A stretch of 64,000 nt of DNA from Candidatus Eisenbacteria bacterium (GTDB lineage: Bacteria; Eisenbacteria; RBG-16-71-46; SZUA-252), in NCBI GenBank assembly GCA_005893275.1, contig VBOW01000014.1, forward strand, positions 94,850 through 158,849. The letters are read 5' to 3'. The notes under the pieces are model-generated. The model searched no databases. It was not told where the DNA came from and saw only the letters and a program-made list of their open reading frames with translations. Positions within the stretch are counted from its first letter, which is position 1. Every line of letters starts with the position of its first letter. Shown in pieces: positions 26,947 to 38,343 of the stretch. Both the position numbers and the translations under genes were made by a program.

Positions 26947-28749
26947 CTATCGTTCCACGCGCAGGACCGCGAGAAACGCCTCTTGCGGAATCCGGACGGT
27001 ACCCACTTGCTTCATACGTTTCTTGCCCTCGCGCTGTTTCTCGAGAAGCTTTCGTTTCCGCGTGATGTCGCCACCGTAGCACTTCGCGAGGACGTTCTTC
27101 CGCATCGCGGGGATGGTCTCCCGCGCGATGACATGGTTTCCGATCGCGGCTTGAACCGCGATCGGAAACATCTGCCGGGGAATCAGCTCCTTGAGCTTCG
27201 CCGAAACGTCGCGACCCCATTCATACGCCTTCTCGCGGTGCACGATGACCGAGAGCGCGTCCACCGGCTCGCCGTTCAGGAGCAGATCCATCCGCACAAG
27301 ATCCGCCGGCTTCATCCCCGAGAACTCGTAGTCCAGGGACGCATAGCCCCTGCTGATCGATTTGAGCCTGTCGTAGAAGTCGAGGACGATCTCGGCGAGC
27401 GGAAGCTCGTAGGTGATGTGGGCGCGGGCTTCGTCCGGAAACTCCATCCCGACGAAGATGCCCCGACGGTCCTGCGCGAGCTTCATGATGTTCCCCACAT
27501 AGTCCGCCGGCACCACGATCTGGGCCCTCACGTAGGGCTCCTCGATCTGCTCGATCTGGTTCGCCGGCGGAAGGAGAGCGGGGTTTTCGACGAGCAGGAC
27601 CTCGCCGTCCGTCTTCGTCACGCGGTACTCGACGCTCGGGACGGTCGCGATCAGGTTGACGCCGTACTCGCGGGTGAGTCGCTCCTGGATGATCTCCATG
27701 TGGAGCAATCCGAGAAACCCGCAGCGGAAGCCGAACCCGAGGGCGAGCGACGTCTCGGGCTCGAACGTGAGCGAGGCGTCGTTCAGCTGAAGCTTCGCGA
27801 GCGATTCCTTGAGCGACTCGTAGCTCTCGGCGTCGATCGGGTACAGCCCCGAAAACACCATCGGCTTCACCGGCCGGTATCCCGGCAGCGCTTCCGCGCC
27901 CGGGTCCGACGCGTTCGTGATCGTGTCGCCAACCTTCGCGTCCGCGACCACCTTCACGTTCGCGATCACGTATCCCACGTCCCCGGCCCAAAGCTCCTCC
28001 CGCGGCTCCAGCCCCAGGCGCAGCACCCCAACCTCGAGCACTTCGTGGGTCTTCCCCGTGGAATGGAACCGGATCGAATCTCCGGCGCGAATGACGCCGC
28101 GCACGAGCCGCACGTACACGATCACGCCGCGGAACTGATCGAATACGGAATCGAAGATCAGGGCCTGGAGCGGATCCCCGCTCCGATCCTCCGGAGCCGG
28201 GATCCGCTCGATGACCGCTTCCAGAAGCGCCTCGATGTTGCGTCCCTCCTTCGCCGAGACGCGGATCACGTCCTCGGGCTCCACGTGAAGCAGGTGGGCC
28301 ATCTCGAGCGCGGCGTCGTCCGGGTGGGCCGCGGGCAAGTCGATCTTGTTCACGACGGGCACGATGCTGAGCTTCTGATCCAGAGCGAGGAAGAGATTCG
28401 AGAGGGTCTGCGCCTCGATGCCCTGGGAAGCGTCCACGACCAGGATCGCGCCCTCGCATGCCGCGAGGCTCCGCGAGACCTCATACGTGAAATCGACGTG
28501 TCCGGGGGTATCGATCAGGTTCAGCTGGTACGTCCTCCCATCCCGCGCTCGGTACTCCATGGCGATCGCGTGGGACTTGATCGTGATCCCCTTCTCCCGC
28601 TCCAAGTCCATGTTGTCGAGAACCTGATCCTTCATCTTGCCTCGAGGAATCGTGTTCGTGATCTCGAGCAGCCGGTCGGCCAGCGTCGATTTCCCGTGGT
28701 CGATGTGCGCGATGATGCAGAAGTTCCGGACGAGGGAGCGCGGAATCAC
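26947..28749 (-). CDS. lepA: Elongation factor 4 (LepA)
   Basis: Ribosome-associated GTPase, 600 residues. The G-domain begins almost at the start: [20 protein letters not shown] (G1), G3 DTPGHVDF and G4 NKIDLP. Later domains include the LepA-typical C-terminal region with [20 protein letters not shown] and [20 protein letters not shown]. The GTG at 28747-28749 fits the family N-terminus; the upstream frame overlaps the DUF5683 gene and is not homologous. Followed by lepB, a common pairing. Confidence 0.97.
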   Translation of the reverse strand: MIPRSLVRNFCIIAHIDHGKSTLADRLLEITNTIPRGKMKDQVLDNMDLEREKGITIKSHAIAMEYRARDGRTYQLNLIDTPGHVDFTYEVSRSLAACEGAILVVDASQGIEAQTLSNLFLALDQKLSIVPVVNKIDLPAAHPDDAALEMAHLLHVEPEDVIRVSAKEGRNIEALLEAVIERIPAPEDRSGDPLQALIFDSVFDQFRGVIVYVRLVRGVIRAGDSIRFHSTGKTHEVLEVGVLRLGLEPREELWAGDVGYVIANVKVVADAKVGDTITNASDPGAEALPGYRPVKPMVFSGLYPIDAESYESLKESLAKLQLNDASLTFEPETSLALGFGFRCGFLGLLHMEIIQERLTREYGVNLIATVPSVEYRVTKTDGEVLLVENPALLPPANQIEQIEEPYVRAQIVVPADYVGNIMKLAQDRRGIFVGMEFPDEARAHITYELPLAEIVLDFYDRLKSISRGYASLDYEFSGMKPADLVRMDLLLNGEPVDALSVIVHREKAYEWGRDVSAKLKELIPRQMFPIAVQAAIGNHVIARETIPAMRKNVLAKCYGGDITRKRKLLEKQREGKKRMKQVGTVRIPQEAFLAVLRVER

Positions 28750-28759
28750 AGGAGGGGGA

Positions 28760-29368
28760 TCAGAACCGGGTCCGGACGGCGAGCGTGATGCGGGGTCTCT
28801 CCCCTGGGTCCCGGACCGCTTCGGAAGGGCCGAAATCCGCCTCGAAGGTGGCGAGGTGGGCGTCGACGAACGCGTCGACCGTGGACAGGAGATGCGCGGC
28901 GACGCCCCACCAGATCCAATTGATTTTCCGGTTCCGGTGCGCTTCCCGGTCCTGGTCGGCGGACAGGTAGGCGGGATCCAGGCTGTAGTCCACTCCGGCC
29001 TCAGCATCGGCCGCGGCAATGGCGTCCAGGTGATCCACCGCGTCGTTCTCCTTCTTGAATTCGTTCCACGCCTGGTATGCCAAGAGCCCCTCGCCGGCGA
29101 CCACCCCCACCGCCTTCAAGTACTTATGATTGTACAGTTGCCCCCAGCCCGGCACGGCGGCCGACCGGAGCATGACGAGGAACGGACGCGATCGATGGCG
29201 GAGCGAATCCGCGCGGCCCGGCGCCGGCCCGGTGCTCTGTGGAGCGGCCGCGAGGGCCGTGGCCGCGCCGCCGGCGACCAGGAACGCCGCGAGCACGAGC
29301 GCCGCGCTACTCCTTGGTGAAGGCGTGAGCGATCGCAAGGAAGAGAAGAAGCAGCCCGCCGAATCCAT
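28760..29368 (-). CDS. DUF5683-like exported/membrane protein
   Basis: About 202 residues. A hydrophobic N-terminal stretch ([20 protein letters not shown]) looks like a signal peptide. The core [20 protein letters not shown] followed by [20 protein letters not shown] and [20 protein letters not shown] matches the DUF5683 pattern, a short membrane-associated domain of unknown role. The start is uncertain: ATG at 29368 overlaps the upstream gene by 62 bases, while a TTG at 29338 or GTG at 29296 would reduce that. It ends 10 bases before the lepA GTG. Confidence 0.75.
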   Translation of the reverse strand: MDSAGCFFSSLRSLTPSPRSSAALVLAAFLVAGGAATALAAAPQSTGPAPGRADSLRHRSRPFLVMLRSAAVPGWGQLYNHKYLKAVGVVAGEGLLAYQAWNEFKKENDAVDHLDAIAAADAEAGVDYSLDPAYLSADQDREAHRNRKINWIWWGVAAHLLSTVDAFVDAHLATFEADFGPSEAVRDPGERPRITLAVRTRF

Positions 29369-29582
29369 AGACCCCGATCACGACGCCGTGGGTGAAATCG
29401 TGTCCCAAGGAGGAGTGCCCCAGCAGATATTGGAGCCCTTCGGCCAGCGTGACGATCAGAACGATCAGGATCACGAACGACCACTTCCGGGCCAACGCGA
29501 CGATGACGACCGCAACCAGGAACCCGAGCACGCGTGGATCGCCCCAGTTGAATGAGAGGAGCGAATGGAGGAAATCTTTCAT
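29307..29582 (-). CDS. Small membrane protein, unknown function
   Basis: A 91-residue protein with two to three predicted transmembrane helices ([59 protein letters not shown]). I recognise no family. It lies 22 bases after tRNA-Sec and overlaps the DUF5683 gene, so the two are probably expressed together. Confidence 0.75.
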   Translation of the reverse strand: MKDFLHSLLSFNWGDPRVLGFLVAVVIVALARKWSFVILIVLIVTLAEGLQYLLGHSSLGHDFTHGVVIGVYGFGGLLLLFLAIAHAFTKE

Positions 29583-29604
29583 CGTCTCTCACCTCGAATC
29601 GTGT

Positions 29605-29702
29605 TGGCGGGAACGTGTGGGAATCGAACCCACCTCGGACGTTATGAGCGCCCGACAAAAGGATTTGAAGTCCTCGGAGTCCACCAGAACCCATCCGTCC
29701 CC
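29605..29702 (-). tRNA. selC: tRNA-Sec (TCA)
   Basis: A 98-nt tRNA with the special selenocysteine form. The acceptor stem is extended (GGGGACG with CGTTCCC), the anticodon loop is CTTCAAA giving TCA, the variable arm is long (TTGTCGGGCGCTCATAACGT), the T-arm is GTGGGTTCGATTCCCAC, and GCCA is encoded at the 3' end. It starts 10 bases after the selD stop on the same strand, which supports the assignment. Position 8 of the acceptor looks mismatched (G with A). Confidence 0.95.
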
Positions 29703-29712
29703 GAGCAGCGTG

Positions 29713-30764
29713 TCACGCCGCCACCTCGAGCCACCGCGTTCGACGGGGAAGAACTTCCCCTACCACCGTGGCGGACACCCTCCCCCGCGTGAGCCTCCGC
29801 ATGAGCGCGGTCGCGCGTGAAGGACGGACCGCGATCAGGAGACCTCCCGAGGTCTGTGGATCGACGAGCACCTTTCGGAGCGGTTCGGGCACGCCGGCGT
29901 CGAAGGTCACGTCGGGCGTTGTATACGCCGCGTTGGTCATCAGTCCTCCGGGGGCCACACCCCGGGCAGCGAATTCCAGCACCCCCGGCAGCACCGGAAC
30001 CGCCGCGCTCCAGATCCGGATCGTCTTCCGGCTGGCTCGCGCCACGTTCAGCGCGTGGCCCAAGAGACCGAAGCCGGTCACGTCGGTCGCCGCGCTCACC
30101 CCCACGGCCTGCATGGCTTCGCCGGCGGCGCGGTTCAGCGTCGCCATCTGGGTGGTCATGAGCCGGATCGTCGCTTCCGTGAGAAGCCGCTGCTTGAGCG
30201 CGGTCGCCAGGATGCCGACGCCCAGGGGCTTGGTCAGAACGAGCATATCTCCGCTCGCCGCCCCCGCATTCGAGATGATTCGCTTCGGGTGGACCTCCCC
30301 GGTGACCGCGAAGCCGAACTTCATCTCCTTGTCGCGCACGGAATGTCCTCCCATGAGCGCGACGCGTGCCTGCTTCAACAGTTCCGCGCCGCCGCGAAGG
30401 ATCTCGCCGAGAACCTTCATGTCCCCCGATTCCGGATAACAGACGATCGAGAGGGCCGTCATCGGCGTCCCGCCCATCGCGTAGACGTCGCTCAGCGCGT
30501 TCGCCGCGGCGATCCGCCCGAAGTCGAATGGATCGTTGACCATGGGCGTGAAGAAATCCACCGTCTGCACGAGCGCGCGGGTCGCGGAGATTCGGAACAC
30601 CCCGGCGTCGTCCCAGGTCTCCGGGCCGACCAGCACGCCCTTCGATCTCGGAGCGGCGGGGAGGGCGGAGAGCACGTCCCTCAAATCGAGCGGGCTCAAC
30701 TTGGCGGCGCAGCCGGCGCAGGAGACCTGCTCGGTCAATCGGACGGCTTCGTTTCGTGCCTGAT

Positions 30765-30768
<4 letters not shown>
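29713..30768 (-). CDS. selD: Selenide, water dikinase
   Basis: Makes selenophosphate from selenide and ATP, the Se donor for Sec-tRNA synthesis; 351 residues. The active-site region is SCAGCAAKLSP: Cys20 and Lys23 match the catalytic Cys17/Lys20 of the E. coli enzyme, so this is the Cys form. The second Cys of the E. coli CGC motif is Ala. Other motifs are TVDFFTPMVNDPFDFGRIAA, NALSDVYAMGGTPMTAL, MLVLTKPLGVGI and AATDVTGFGLLGHALNVA. It overlaps ridA (ATGA) and precedes tRNA-Sec. Confidence 0.97.
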
Positions 30769-32989
<2,221 letters not shown>

Positions 32990-33006
32990 GTTCCCGGGTC
33001 TCCCCC

Positions 33007-34464
33007 CTAATGCGATCGAGGGCGGGCTTGAGAGCGCTCGATCGCTCGACCGGCACGGCCCGCCAACGCCTCGGCGTCCTCCCGGCTCCGCGCCTCCGCC
33101 AGGATTCGCACGATGGGCTCCGTGCCTGAAGCGCGTACCTGCACCCAAGAATCTTCCCAGACGTACTTTTCCCCGTCCAGAACATTGCGCGCTCCGTCGG
33201 GGAACTCCCGGCGAAGCTCCTCCGAGAGAGCGGCCGCGTCGGTGAGGCTGAGATCGAGCTTGCGCTTGACCATCAGGACCGCCGGCAGCTCGGCAAGGCG
33301 CCGGCTCAAGGACCGCGGGTCGCGCGCGAGCCAATCGACCGCGATCGCCGCGGCCAGGAGACCGTCGCGGGTCGCGTGCAGCGCCGGATAGATGACGCCG
33401 CCGTTCCCCTCCCCGCCGATCACGCCTCCGATCTCGATCAGCTTCTGCGCGACGTGAGCCTCCCCCACCTTCGTCCGGTGCACCGGGGCGCCGTATCGCC
33501 GGGCGATCCAATCCACGCCGATCGAGGTGGAAGCGTTCACCGCCACCGGGCCCGGGCGACGCGCGAGCGCCCAATCGACCGCGATCTGAAGCGTCCGCTC
33601 CTCGCCGATCGGCTCGCCCCGCTCGTCCACGATCGCGAGCCGGTCGGCATCGGGGTCGTTCGCGAACCCGACCGCGGCCCCGGTCGCGCGCACCCGCTCG
33701 CCGAGCGCGCCGAGATTTTCGGGGAGCGGCTCCGCCCCCCGGGGGAATCGGCCGCTCGGCTCGCAAAAGAGCCGCTCCACCTCGCAGCCCATCGCTTCGA
33801 GCAGGGCGGGGGTCGCCTCCCAGCCGGCTCCGTTTGTCGCGTCCACCACGACCCGAAAGCGGCGGTTTCGAATCCGGGGCCGATCGAAACCGTCGAGCGC
33901 CAGGATCGCGTCGCGATGGCGGCGGATCGCGTCCTTGTCCTCCCGGGTCGATCCCACTTCCGTGTGAGGGGCCCACGCGCGGACCCCCACCCTAGCGCGA
34001 CGCGCCACCTCCTCCGATTGTGCCGGCGCGAGGAACGTCCCGCCCGGTCCGAACAGCTTGAGCGCGTTCCAAGGGGCCGGGTTGTGGCTCGCCGTGATCG
34101 CAACGCCGCCGGAGGCTCCGTGGTGCCGGATCGCAAAGAGAATGGTGGGCGTGGGCGCGATCCCCACGTCCACGACATCGTGACCCGACGCGAGGAGCGC
34201 CGCCTGCACAAGGTGCGAGACCCACGCGCCGCTCGGACGCGTGTCGCGTCCGACGACCACGGGACCGGGATCGAGGAAGAAGGCGTGCGCGCCCGCGACC
34301 CGGAGGACGACGTCGGGCGTGAGGGTTTCCCCCACAATCCCGCGAACCCCGGAGGGGCCGACCATGAGGCCTTGCAGAGGATCGGAGGCGGGAGGTTTCG
34401 ATTCCCGCGCTCCCCCCGCCGCGTCCCCCGCATGGGGGCGCGCGGCGTGGCGGTTTGTCGTCAT
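33007..34464 (-). CDS. glmM: Phosphoglucosamine mutase
   Basis: Converts glucosamine-6-phosphate to the 1-phosphate; 485 residues of the alpha-D-phosphohexomutase fold. The phosphoserine loop ITASHNPAPWNALK, the metal loop FANDPDADRLAIVDE, the sugar-binding GGEGNGGVIYPA and the phosphate-binding VRASGTEPIVRI are all present. The N-terminus SGVRGIVGETLTPDVVLRVA begins 33 residues in. An ATG at 34365 is therefore possible, leaving the first part as leader. It directly precedes glmS, so both early steps to UDP-GlcNAc are in one unit. Confidence 0.94.
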   Translation of the reverse strand: MTTNRHAARPHAGDAAGGARESKPPASDPLQGLMVGPSGVRGIVGETLTPDVVLRVAGAHAFFLDPGPVVVGRDTRPSGAWVSHLVQAALLASGHDVVDVGIAPTPTILFAIRHHGASGGVAITASHNPAPWNALKLFGPGGTFLAPAQSEEVARRARVGVRAWAPHTEVGSTREDKDAIRRHRDAILALDGFDRPRIRNRRFRVVVDATNGAGWEATPALLEAMGCEVERLFCEPSGRFPRGAEPLPENLGALGERVRATGAAVGFANDPDADRLAIVDERGEPIGEERTLQIAVDWALARRPGPVAVNASTSIGVDWIARRYGAPVHRTKVGEAHVAQKLIEIGGVIGGEGNGGVIYPALHATRDGLLAAAIAVDWLARDPRSLSRRLAELPAVLMVKRKLDLSLTDAAALSEELRREFPDGARNVLDGEKYVWEDSWVQVRASGTEPIVRILAEARSREDAEALAGRAGRAIERSQARPRSH

Positions 34465-34502
34465 GACATGCGGCCGAGTGTGCGGGTCGGCCGGCCCGGG
34501 AA

Positions 34503-34578
34503 TGGAGCTGGTGAGCGGAATCGAACCGCTGACCTACGCATTACGAGTGCGTTGCTCTACCAGCTGAGCTACACCAGC
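34503..34578 (-). tRNA. tRNA-Thr (CGT)
   Basis: A 76-nt cloverleaf with encoded CCA. Acceptor GCTGGTG/CACCAGC, anticodon loop CTCGTAA giving CGT (Thr, codon ACG), T-arm AGCGGTTCGATTCCGCT. It lies 38 bases before the glmM start. Confidence 0.95.
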
Positions 34579-34629
34579 TTGGTTTTCGAGAGACGCGATG
34601 CTCTGCCGTGAAGGACCGGCGAAAATGAA

Positions 34630-34705
34630 TGGTGCGACCCCGCAGAATCGAACTGCGGACACCCACGTTTTCAGCGTGGTGCTCTACCAACTGAGCTAGG
34701 GTCGC
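34630..34705 (-). tRNA. tRNA-Phe (GAA)
   Basis: A 76-nt cloverleaf with encoded CCA. Acceptor GCGACCC/GGGTCGC, anticodon loop CTGAAAA giving GAA, T-arm CGCAGTTCGATTCTGCG. First of the tRNA-Phe/tRNA-Thr pair. Confidence 0.96.
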
Positions 34706-34718
34706 GCCGGACGGGGAA

Positions 34719-34746
34719 GTTATCATGAGGCACTGCCTTGGGTCAA
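34719..34746 (-). promoter_or_regulatory. Probable promoter of tRNA-Phe/tRNA-Thr
   Basis: TTGACC (34741-34746), a 16-base spacer and GATAAC (34719-34724) on the minus strand, 14 bases before tRNA-Phe. Confidence 0.5.
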
Positions 34747-34749
34747 CGG

Positions 34750-36975
34750 CTAGGCGAGCCGGCGGCGGCGATCGGAGCGCCCATCGCGCCGGTCGGGCTT
34801 CCTGCGTCGATCGTCGTTCTCGCGGGTTGGAAGATAGATCGTGACAATGCTGCTCCAGTCCCCCTCGCTCCGCGCGCGGATTTCGCCGCCGTGCTCCCGC
34901 ACGATCTGGTAGGCCATCGCGAGGCCGACGCCCGCGCCGTAGCGGCGTGAGGTCGAGAAGGGAACGAAGAGCCGATCGAGCACCTCCCCCGCGGCCTTCG
35001 GCCCGTCGTGCGCGACCTCGGCCTGCACCGCGCCCTGCGCCGCGCGTGTCTCGACACGCAGCCGGCCGCCGCTCGGCACGGAATGGAGCGCGTAGCTCAG
35101 GACGTTCACGAGCACCTGTCGCATCTTTTCGTTGTCGAGGAGAAGGGTGGGCACGTCGGGCGCCAGACGCTTGAGGAGCCGGACGCGCCGACGCACCAGG
35201 TCCTCCGCCTGCGACTGCAGCACCTCCTGGACGAGCGTATTCAGGTTTTCGAGCTTCAAGCGGGGCCGGGTCATCTGCGCGAGCGCCACCTGCTCGCTCA
35301 ACACGCGCTCCAAGCGCTCGGTTTCACGCAGGATGATCTCGAGATATTCACGATTGGGGTCCTTCGGCGTCAGGCTCTTCAGGACACGCTTGGCGAACCC
35401 GGTGATCGCGGCGACGGGGTTGCGGACGTCCTGCGCGACCTGAACGCCCCGCTCCCCCACGACCGCCAGCTTCTCGGCGTGGCGAAGCTGCGCCTCGACT
35501 TCGTGGAGGCGCCGGTCCTTCATCCGGAGGGTCTCCTCCTGCGAGGAGCGCGTGTCCGCGAGCGAGGCGATCGACGCGACGAGATCGGCGATCATGGCGT
35601 CCTCCGCATCGAACGACGCCGGAACCTCTTGGGTCCCGCCCGATTTGTTGAACACGAGGATCGCGCCGGAAATCCGGTTCGTCTCGTGAATCGGCGCTGC
35701 GAGGAGGCAACGCCAATCCTCCGGGATGGTTCCCGAGAAACGCGGATCCTCGCTCACGGCGTCCGCGACGAGCGGCTTCCCGTCCGCCTCGAACCACTGG
35801 ATGATCCAGGCCCCGAGCTTCGAAAGATCCTGCGTCGCCCCGGGATCGACCCCGTGAACATGCGCGAGCTCGGGCGAGCCCTCCTCGCCTTGGATCCACG
35901 CCAGGCCGCCCCCGGCTTGGGTCGCGCTCAGGAGCACCTTGAGCGCGAGCTCGGCCCGCGTTTCCGGCCGCGCCGGCCGTCCCGCCGCGCGGCTAAAGTC
36001 GATCGCGGCCCGGACCGCGGCGCCGCGCCGCCGCGACACGTCCAGCACGGCGTTCCCTTCGAACGCGATCCCGGCCTGCGCGGCAATCGCGCTCAGGAGC
36101 TCGACCTGATCGCTCGTCCAGCCCGCATAGCCCGCCGCCTGGGAGACGAGGAGCACGCCGAGCACTCGTTCCCGGCCGAACAGGGGGAGGATGGCGACCG
36201 GTCCGTCCGGGAGGGATTCCACGACGCGTTCCGGGAGCCTCAGCTCGCGCTGCGGGCTGGCGATCGACGAGGCACGGCCGTCGAAAATCGCATCCGCGAG
36301 GAGGTCGCGGTCCCGATCGAGGGCGAGGCGCTCCTCCCGGAGCGGCGCGAACACCTCACCGTCAAATCCTCCCTCCTCTTCGAACGCTTCCAGATCGAGG
36401 TTGGGGGGAACGGGAGCGTCGGGCTCATCGCGGTCCGCGCGGCGGTAGGAACCCTGGAGCTCGAGCGCCGTGCCGTCGGGGACCATCTTGAAGAGAAGAA
36501 TCGTATCCACTTCCTCCGCGAACGCGCCCCCGATCGCCGCGAGGAGAAGTCGCCCGATCCGTTCGTGCGTGAGCGCCACGTGCATGAAGGGGATGGAGCG
36601 AAAGAGAAATCCAGCGGTGCGGTAACGCACCCCCTCTTCCTCGAGCCCGTCCTGTTGCTCGAGGCGGACCATCCGCGCTTCCTCCTCGAGAAAGTGAAGG
36701 AGGAGACCCAACGTGGGGATCGCGCCGGCCGCCCCGCCGGGCAGGGCATGCACTGCCTCCGCGGCGTCCTGCAGGCGGGAGCAGTGGATGCAGTCCTGGC
36801 CGAAGCGGGTCTCGAAGTTCGGCCTCGCGTCGAACGGACAGGGCCGCGGCGAGAGGTAGCAGACTCCCTCGGCAACGCGCTGCGAGCCCTGGGACTTTCG
36901 GTCGGCGTAGCGCTTCCACGCGGCGACGATTTGCTCCTCGATCCGCGCCGAGCCCGACGCCCGCCTGGCACCCAT
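34750..36975 (-). CDS. GAF-domain histidine-kinase-like protein with non-canonical H-box
   Basis: A cytosolic 741-residue sensor-kinase-like protein. Residues 1-90 contain cysteine-rich text (CYLSPRPCPFDARP, then QDCIHCSRL). Two GAF-like domains follow (around 130-340 and 340-490), then a coiled coil, the dimerisation helix and a HATPase region. At the H-box the sequence is VAQDVRNPVAAITGFAKRVL, so Gln515 sits where the phospho-accepting His belongs. The N-box reads NVLSYALHSVP (second Asn changed to Tyr), and the G1 box is HDGPKAAG instead of DDGPG. G2 (GAGVGLAMAYQIV) is intact. It may be a pseudokinase or scaffold. No response regulator is adjacent. Confidence 0.85.
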   Translation of the reverse strand: MGARRASGSARIEEQIVAAWKRYADRKSQGSQRVAEGVCYLSPRPCPFDARPNFETRFGQDCIHCSRLQDAAEAVHALPGGAAGAIPTLGLLLHFLEEEARMVRLEQQDGLEEEGVRYRTAGFLFRSIPFMHVALTHERIGRLLLAAIGGAFAEEVDTILLFKMVPDGTALELQGSYRRADRDEPDAPVPPNLDLEAFEEEGGFDGEVFAPLREERLALDRDRDLLADAIFDGRASSIASPQRELRLPERVVESLPDGPVAILPLFGRERVLGVLLVSQAAGYAGWTSDQVELLSAIAAQAGIAFEGNAVLDVSRRRGAAVRAAIDFSRAAGRPARPETRAELALKVLLSATQAGGGLAWIQGEEGSPELAHVHGVDPGATQDLSKLGAWIIQWFEADGKPLVADAVSEDPRFSGTIPEDWRCLLAAPIHETNRISGAILVFNKSGGTQEVPASFDAEDAMIADLVASIASLADTRSSQEETLRMKDRRLHEVEAQLRHAEKLAVVGERGVQVAQDVRNPVAAITGFAKRVLKSLTPKDPNREYLEIILRETERLERVLSEQVALAQMTRPRLKLENLNTLVQEVLQSQAEDLVRRRVRLLKRLAPDVPTLLLDNEKMRQVLVNVLSYALHSVPSGGRLRVETRAAQGAVQAEVAHDGPKAAGEVLDRLFVPFSTSRRYGAGVGLAMAYQIVREHGGEIRARSEGDWSSIVTIYLPTRENDDRRRKPDRRDGRSDRRRRLA

Positions 36976-37032
36976 CGCGCCCCCTCCCGTGGAATGATCC
37001 GGATGTCCCCCCGCACGCCCACCCCTATCAGG

Positions 37033-37061
37033 TTGATTTACGGCAGGTTAGGCGATATCTT
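37033..37061 (+). promoter_or_regulatory. Probable promoter of the DUF3467 gene
   Basis: TTGATT (37033-37038), a 17-base spacer and TATCTT (37056-37061), followed by a leader of about 40 bases with an AAAAGGAGG site. Confidence 0.5.
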
Positions 37062-37107
37062 GAGACGGCAATTTCGGTGTAACTTCTTGGGAAAAGGAGG
37101 ATTAGGA

Positions 37108-37410
37108 ATGGAGGCAAAGTCGCAGGGAGCGCCCGGGTCCATCAACATGGAATTGGGCGAGAAGGAAGCCGAAGGGATCTACTCGAACTTCGTGGTGATC
37201 AGCCACTCGCTTTCCGAATTCGTGCTCGACTTCGCCCGCATCCTTCCCGGAAGTCCGAAGAGCCGAGTTTTCGCTCGGGTGGTCATGACCCCGCCCAACG
37301 TGCGCTCCCTCCTGGCGGCGCTCGAGACCAACATCAAGAAGTACGAGGACCAGTTCGGGAAGATCAAGACGTTCGAGGCACCGAGCAAGGACATCGGATT
37401 TACGACGTAG
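37108..37410 (+). CDS. DUF3467 domain protein
   Basis: A 100-residue soluble protein with the compact DUF3467 core: GIYSNFVVISHSLSEFVLDF, ARILPGSPKSRVFARVVMTP, NVRSLLAALETNIKKYEDQF. The family function is not known. The strong AAAAGGAGG ribosome-binding site 7 bases before the ATG and the isolated promoter suggest solid expression. Divergent from the kinase-like gene; its last 11 bases overlap the convergent acyltransferase gene. Confidence 0.9.
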   Translation: MEAKSQGAPGSINMELGEKEAEGIYSNFVVISHSLSEFVLDFARILPGSPKSRVFARVVMTPPNVRSLLAALETNIKKYEDQFGKIKTFEAPSKDIGFTT

Positions 37411-38308
37411 GCGGCGGAGTCTTCCAGCGGCGGTGAAGCCAGTACCAGTGGTCGGGGCGCCGGCGCACCGCGGCTTCGATCGCCTCGTTGATCGCGCGCG
37501 TGAGCCGCTCGACCTCGATCGACTCCTCCGTCGAGGGATCGGGAGCGAGCGTCGCCACGAGACGCGATCGGAAGCGCGCGCCCGGCTCCCGCTCGATCAA
37601 GCCGATCGCGATCGGGCAGCCGGCCCGGTACGCCAGACGCGCCGGCCCGGTGTGCGTGGACGCGGGCCGTCCGAAAAAGGGCACATGAATTCCGACGCGG
37701 CGCGCGTCCTGGTCGGGGAGCATTCCCAGAAATGCGCCCTGGCGAAGCGCCTTGAGCGCCCCCCTCATCCCGTAGCCGATTTTTACCGCCTCGATTCCAA
37801 GCCGGGCCCGAATGCGGTCGAAATACTCGTCGCTTCCCCGATTGCTCTGCGGCGGAAGCAGGTAGCGCATGGGCCCGCCCGCCGCGCGCAGCGCCGCGCC
37901 GCATAGCTCCCAATTCCCGTAGTGCGCGGTGACCATCACCGCGCCCTTCCCCTGCCGCGCCCACTCGAGGGTGGGCTCGAATCCGATCAGCTCCACGCGG
38001 TGGAGGATTCCTTCGTGTCCGAGGCGCGGGAGCGCGAGGAATTCCATGAACGAGCGTCCGATCTGGACGAACGTCCTGCGCGCCAGCTCGCGGGCGGGCT
38101 TCCCCGCGACGTCGGGTCCGAACGCGGCGGTGATGTTCTCGATCGCGATGCGCCTGCGGCGGCCCATCACCGCGAACGCGGCGAGGCCCAGGGCGGCGCC
38201 GATCGCGCTCGTCCACCGAAACGGCAGGACCCGAGCCAGGAGACCGATGGAATGAAGCGCCGCGACCTCGAGCTTTTGGCGAAGCGGACGAAGCGGCGAG
38301 CGGCCCAT
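37400..38308 (-). CDS. LpxL/HtrB-family lysophospholipid acyltransferase
   Basis: A 302-residue membrane-bound acyltransferase of the lipid A late acyltransferase family. It has an N-terminal hydrophobic segment, the catalytic H(X4)E box TAHYGNWELCGAALRA, then LLPPQSNRGSDEYFDRIRAR, GAFLGMLPDQDARRVGIHVP and FFGRPASTHTGPARLAYRAG. Such enzymes add secondary acyl chains to lipid A or related lipids, which supports an LPS-type outer membrane. The ATG at 38308 lies 35 bases after dprA. Confidence 0.9.
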   Translation of the reverse strand: MGRSPLRPLRQKLEVAALHSIGLLARVLPFRWTSAIGAALGLAAFAVMGRRRRIAIENITAAFGPDVAGKPARELARRTFVQIGRSFMEFLALPRLGHEGILHRVELIGFEPTLEWARQGKGAVMVTAHYGNWELCGAALRAAGGPMRYLLPPQSNRGSDEYFDRIRARLGIEAVKIGYGMRGALKALRQGAFLGMLPDQDARRVGIHVPFFGRPASTHTGPARLAYRAGCPIAIGLIEREPGARFRSRLVATLAPDPSTEESIEVERLTRAINEAIEAAVRRRPDHWYWLHRRWKTPPPTS

Positions 38309-38343
38309 CTCAGGAGGGGAGCGAGGGCGCGCGAGGGATCATC

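Noticed and set aside
26260..28788. An 842-codon open frame on the plus strand opposite lepB and lepA
   Set aside because: Same reason; lepA and lepB have full family motifs on the minus strand.
29605..29702. Reading the tRNA at 29605 as an unusual tRNA-Ser or a suppressor
   Set aside because: TCA anticodon, extended acceptor, length of 98 nt and linkage to selD all favour tRNA-Sec.
32990..33006. Possible glmS ribozyme upstream of glmS
   Set aside because: The gap to glmM is only 17 bases.
35008..37107. Upstream part of an 800-codon plus-strand frame that ends in the DUF3467 protein
   Set aside because: Only the last 100 codons, after a strong ribosome-binding site and promoter, form a recognised protein; the rest is antisense to the kinase-like gene.
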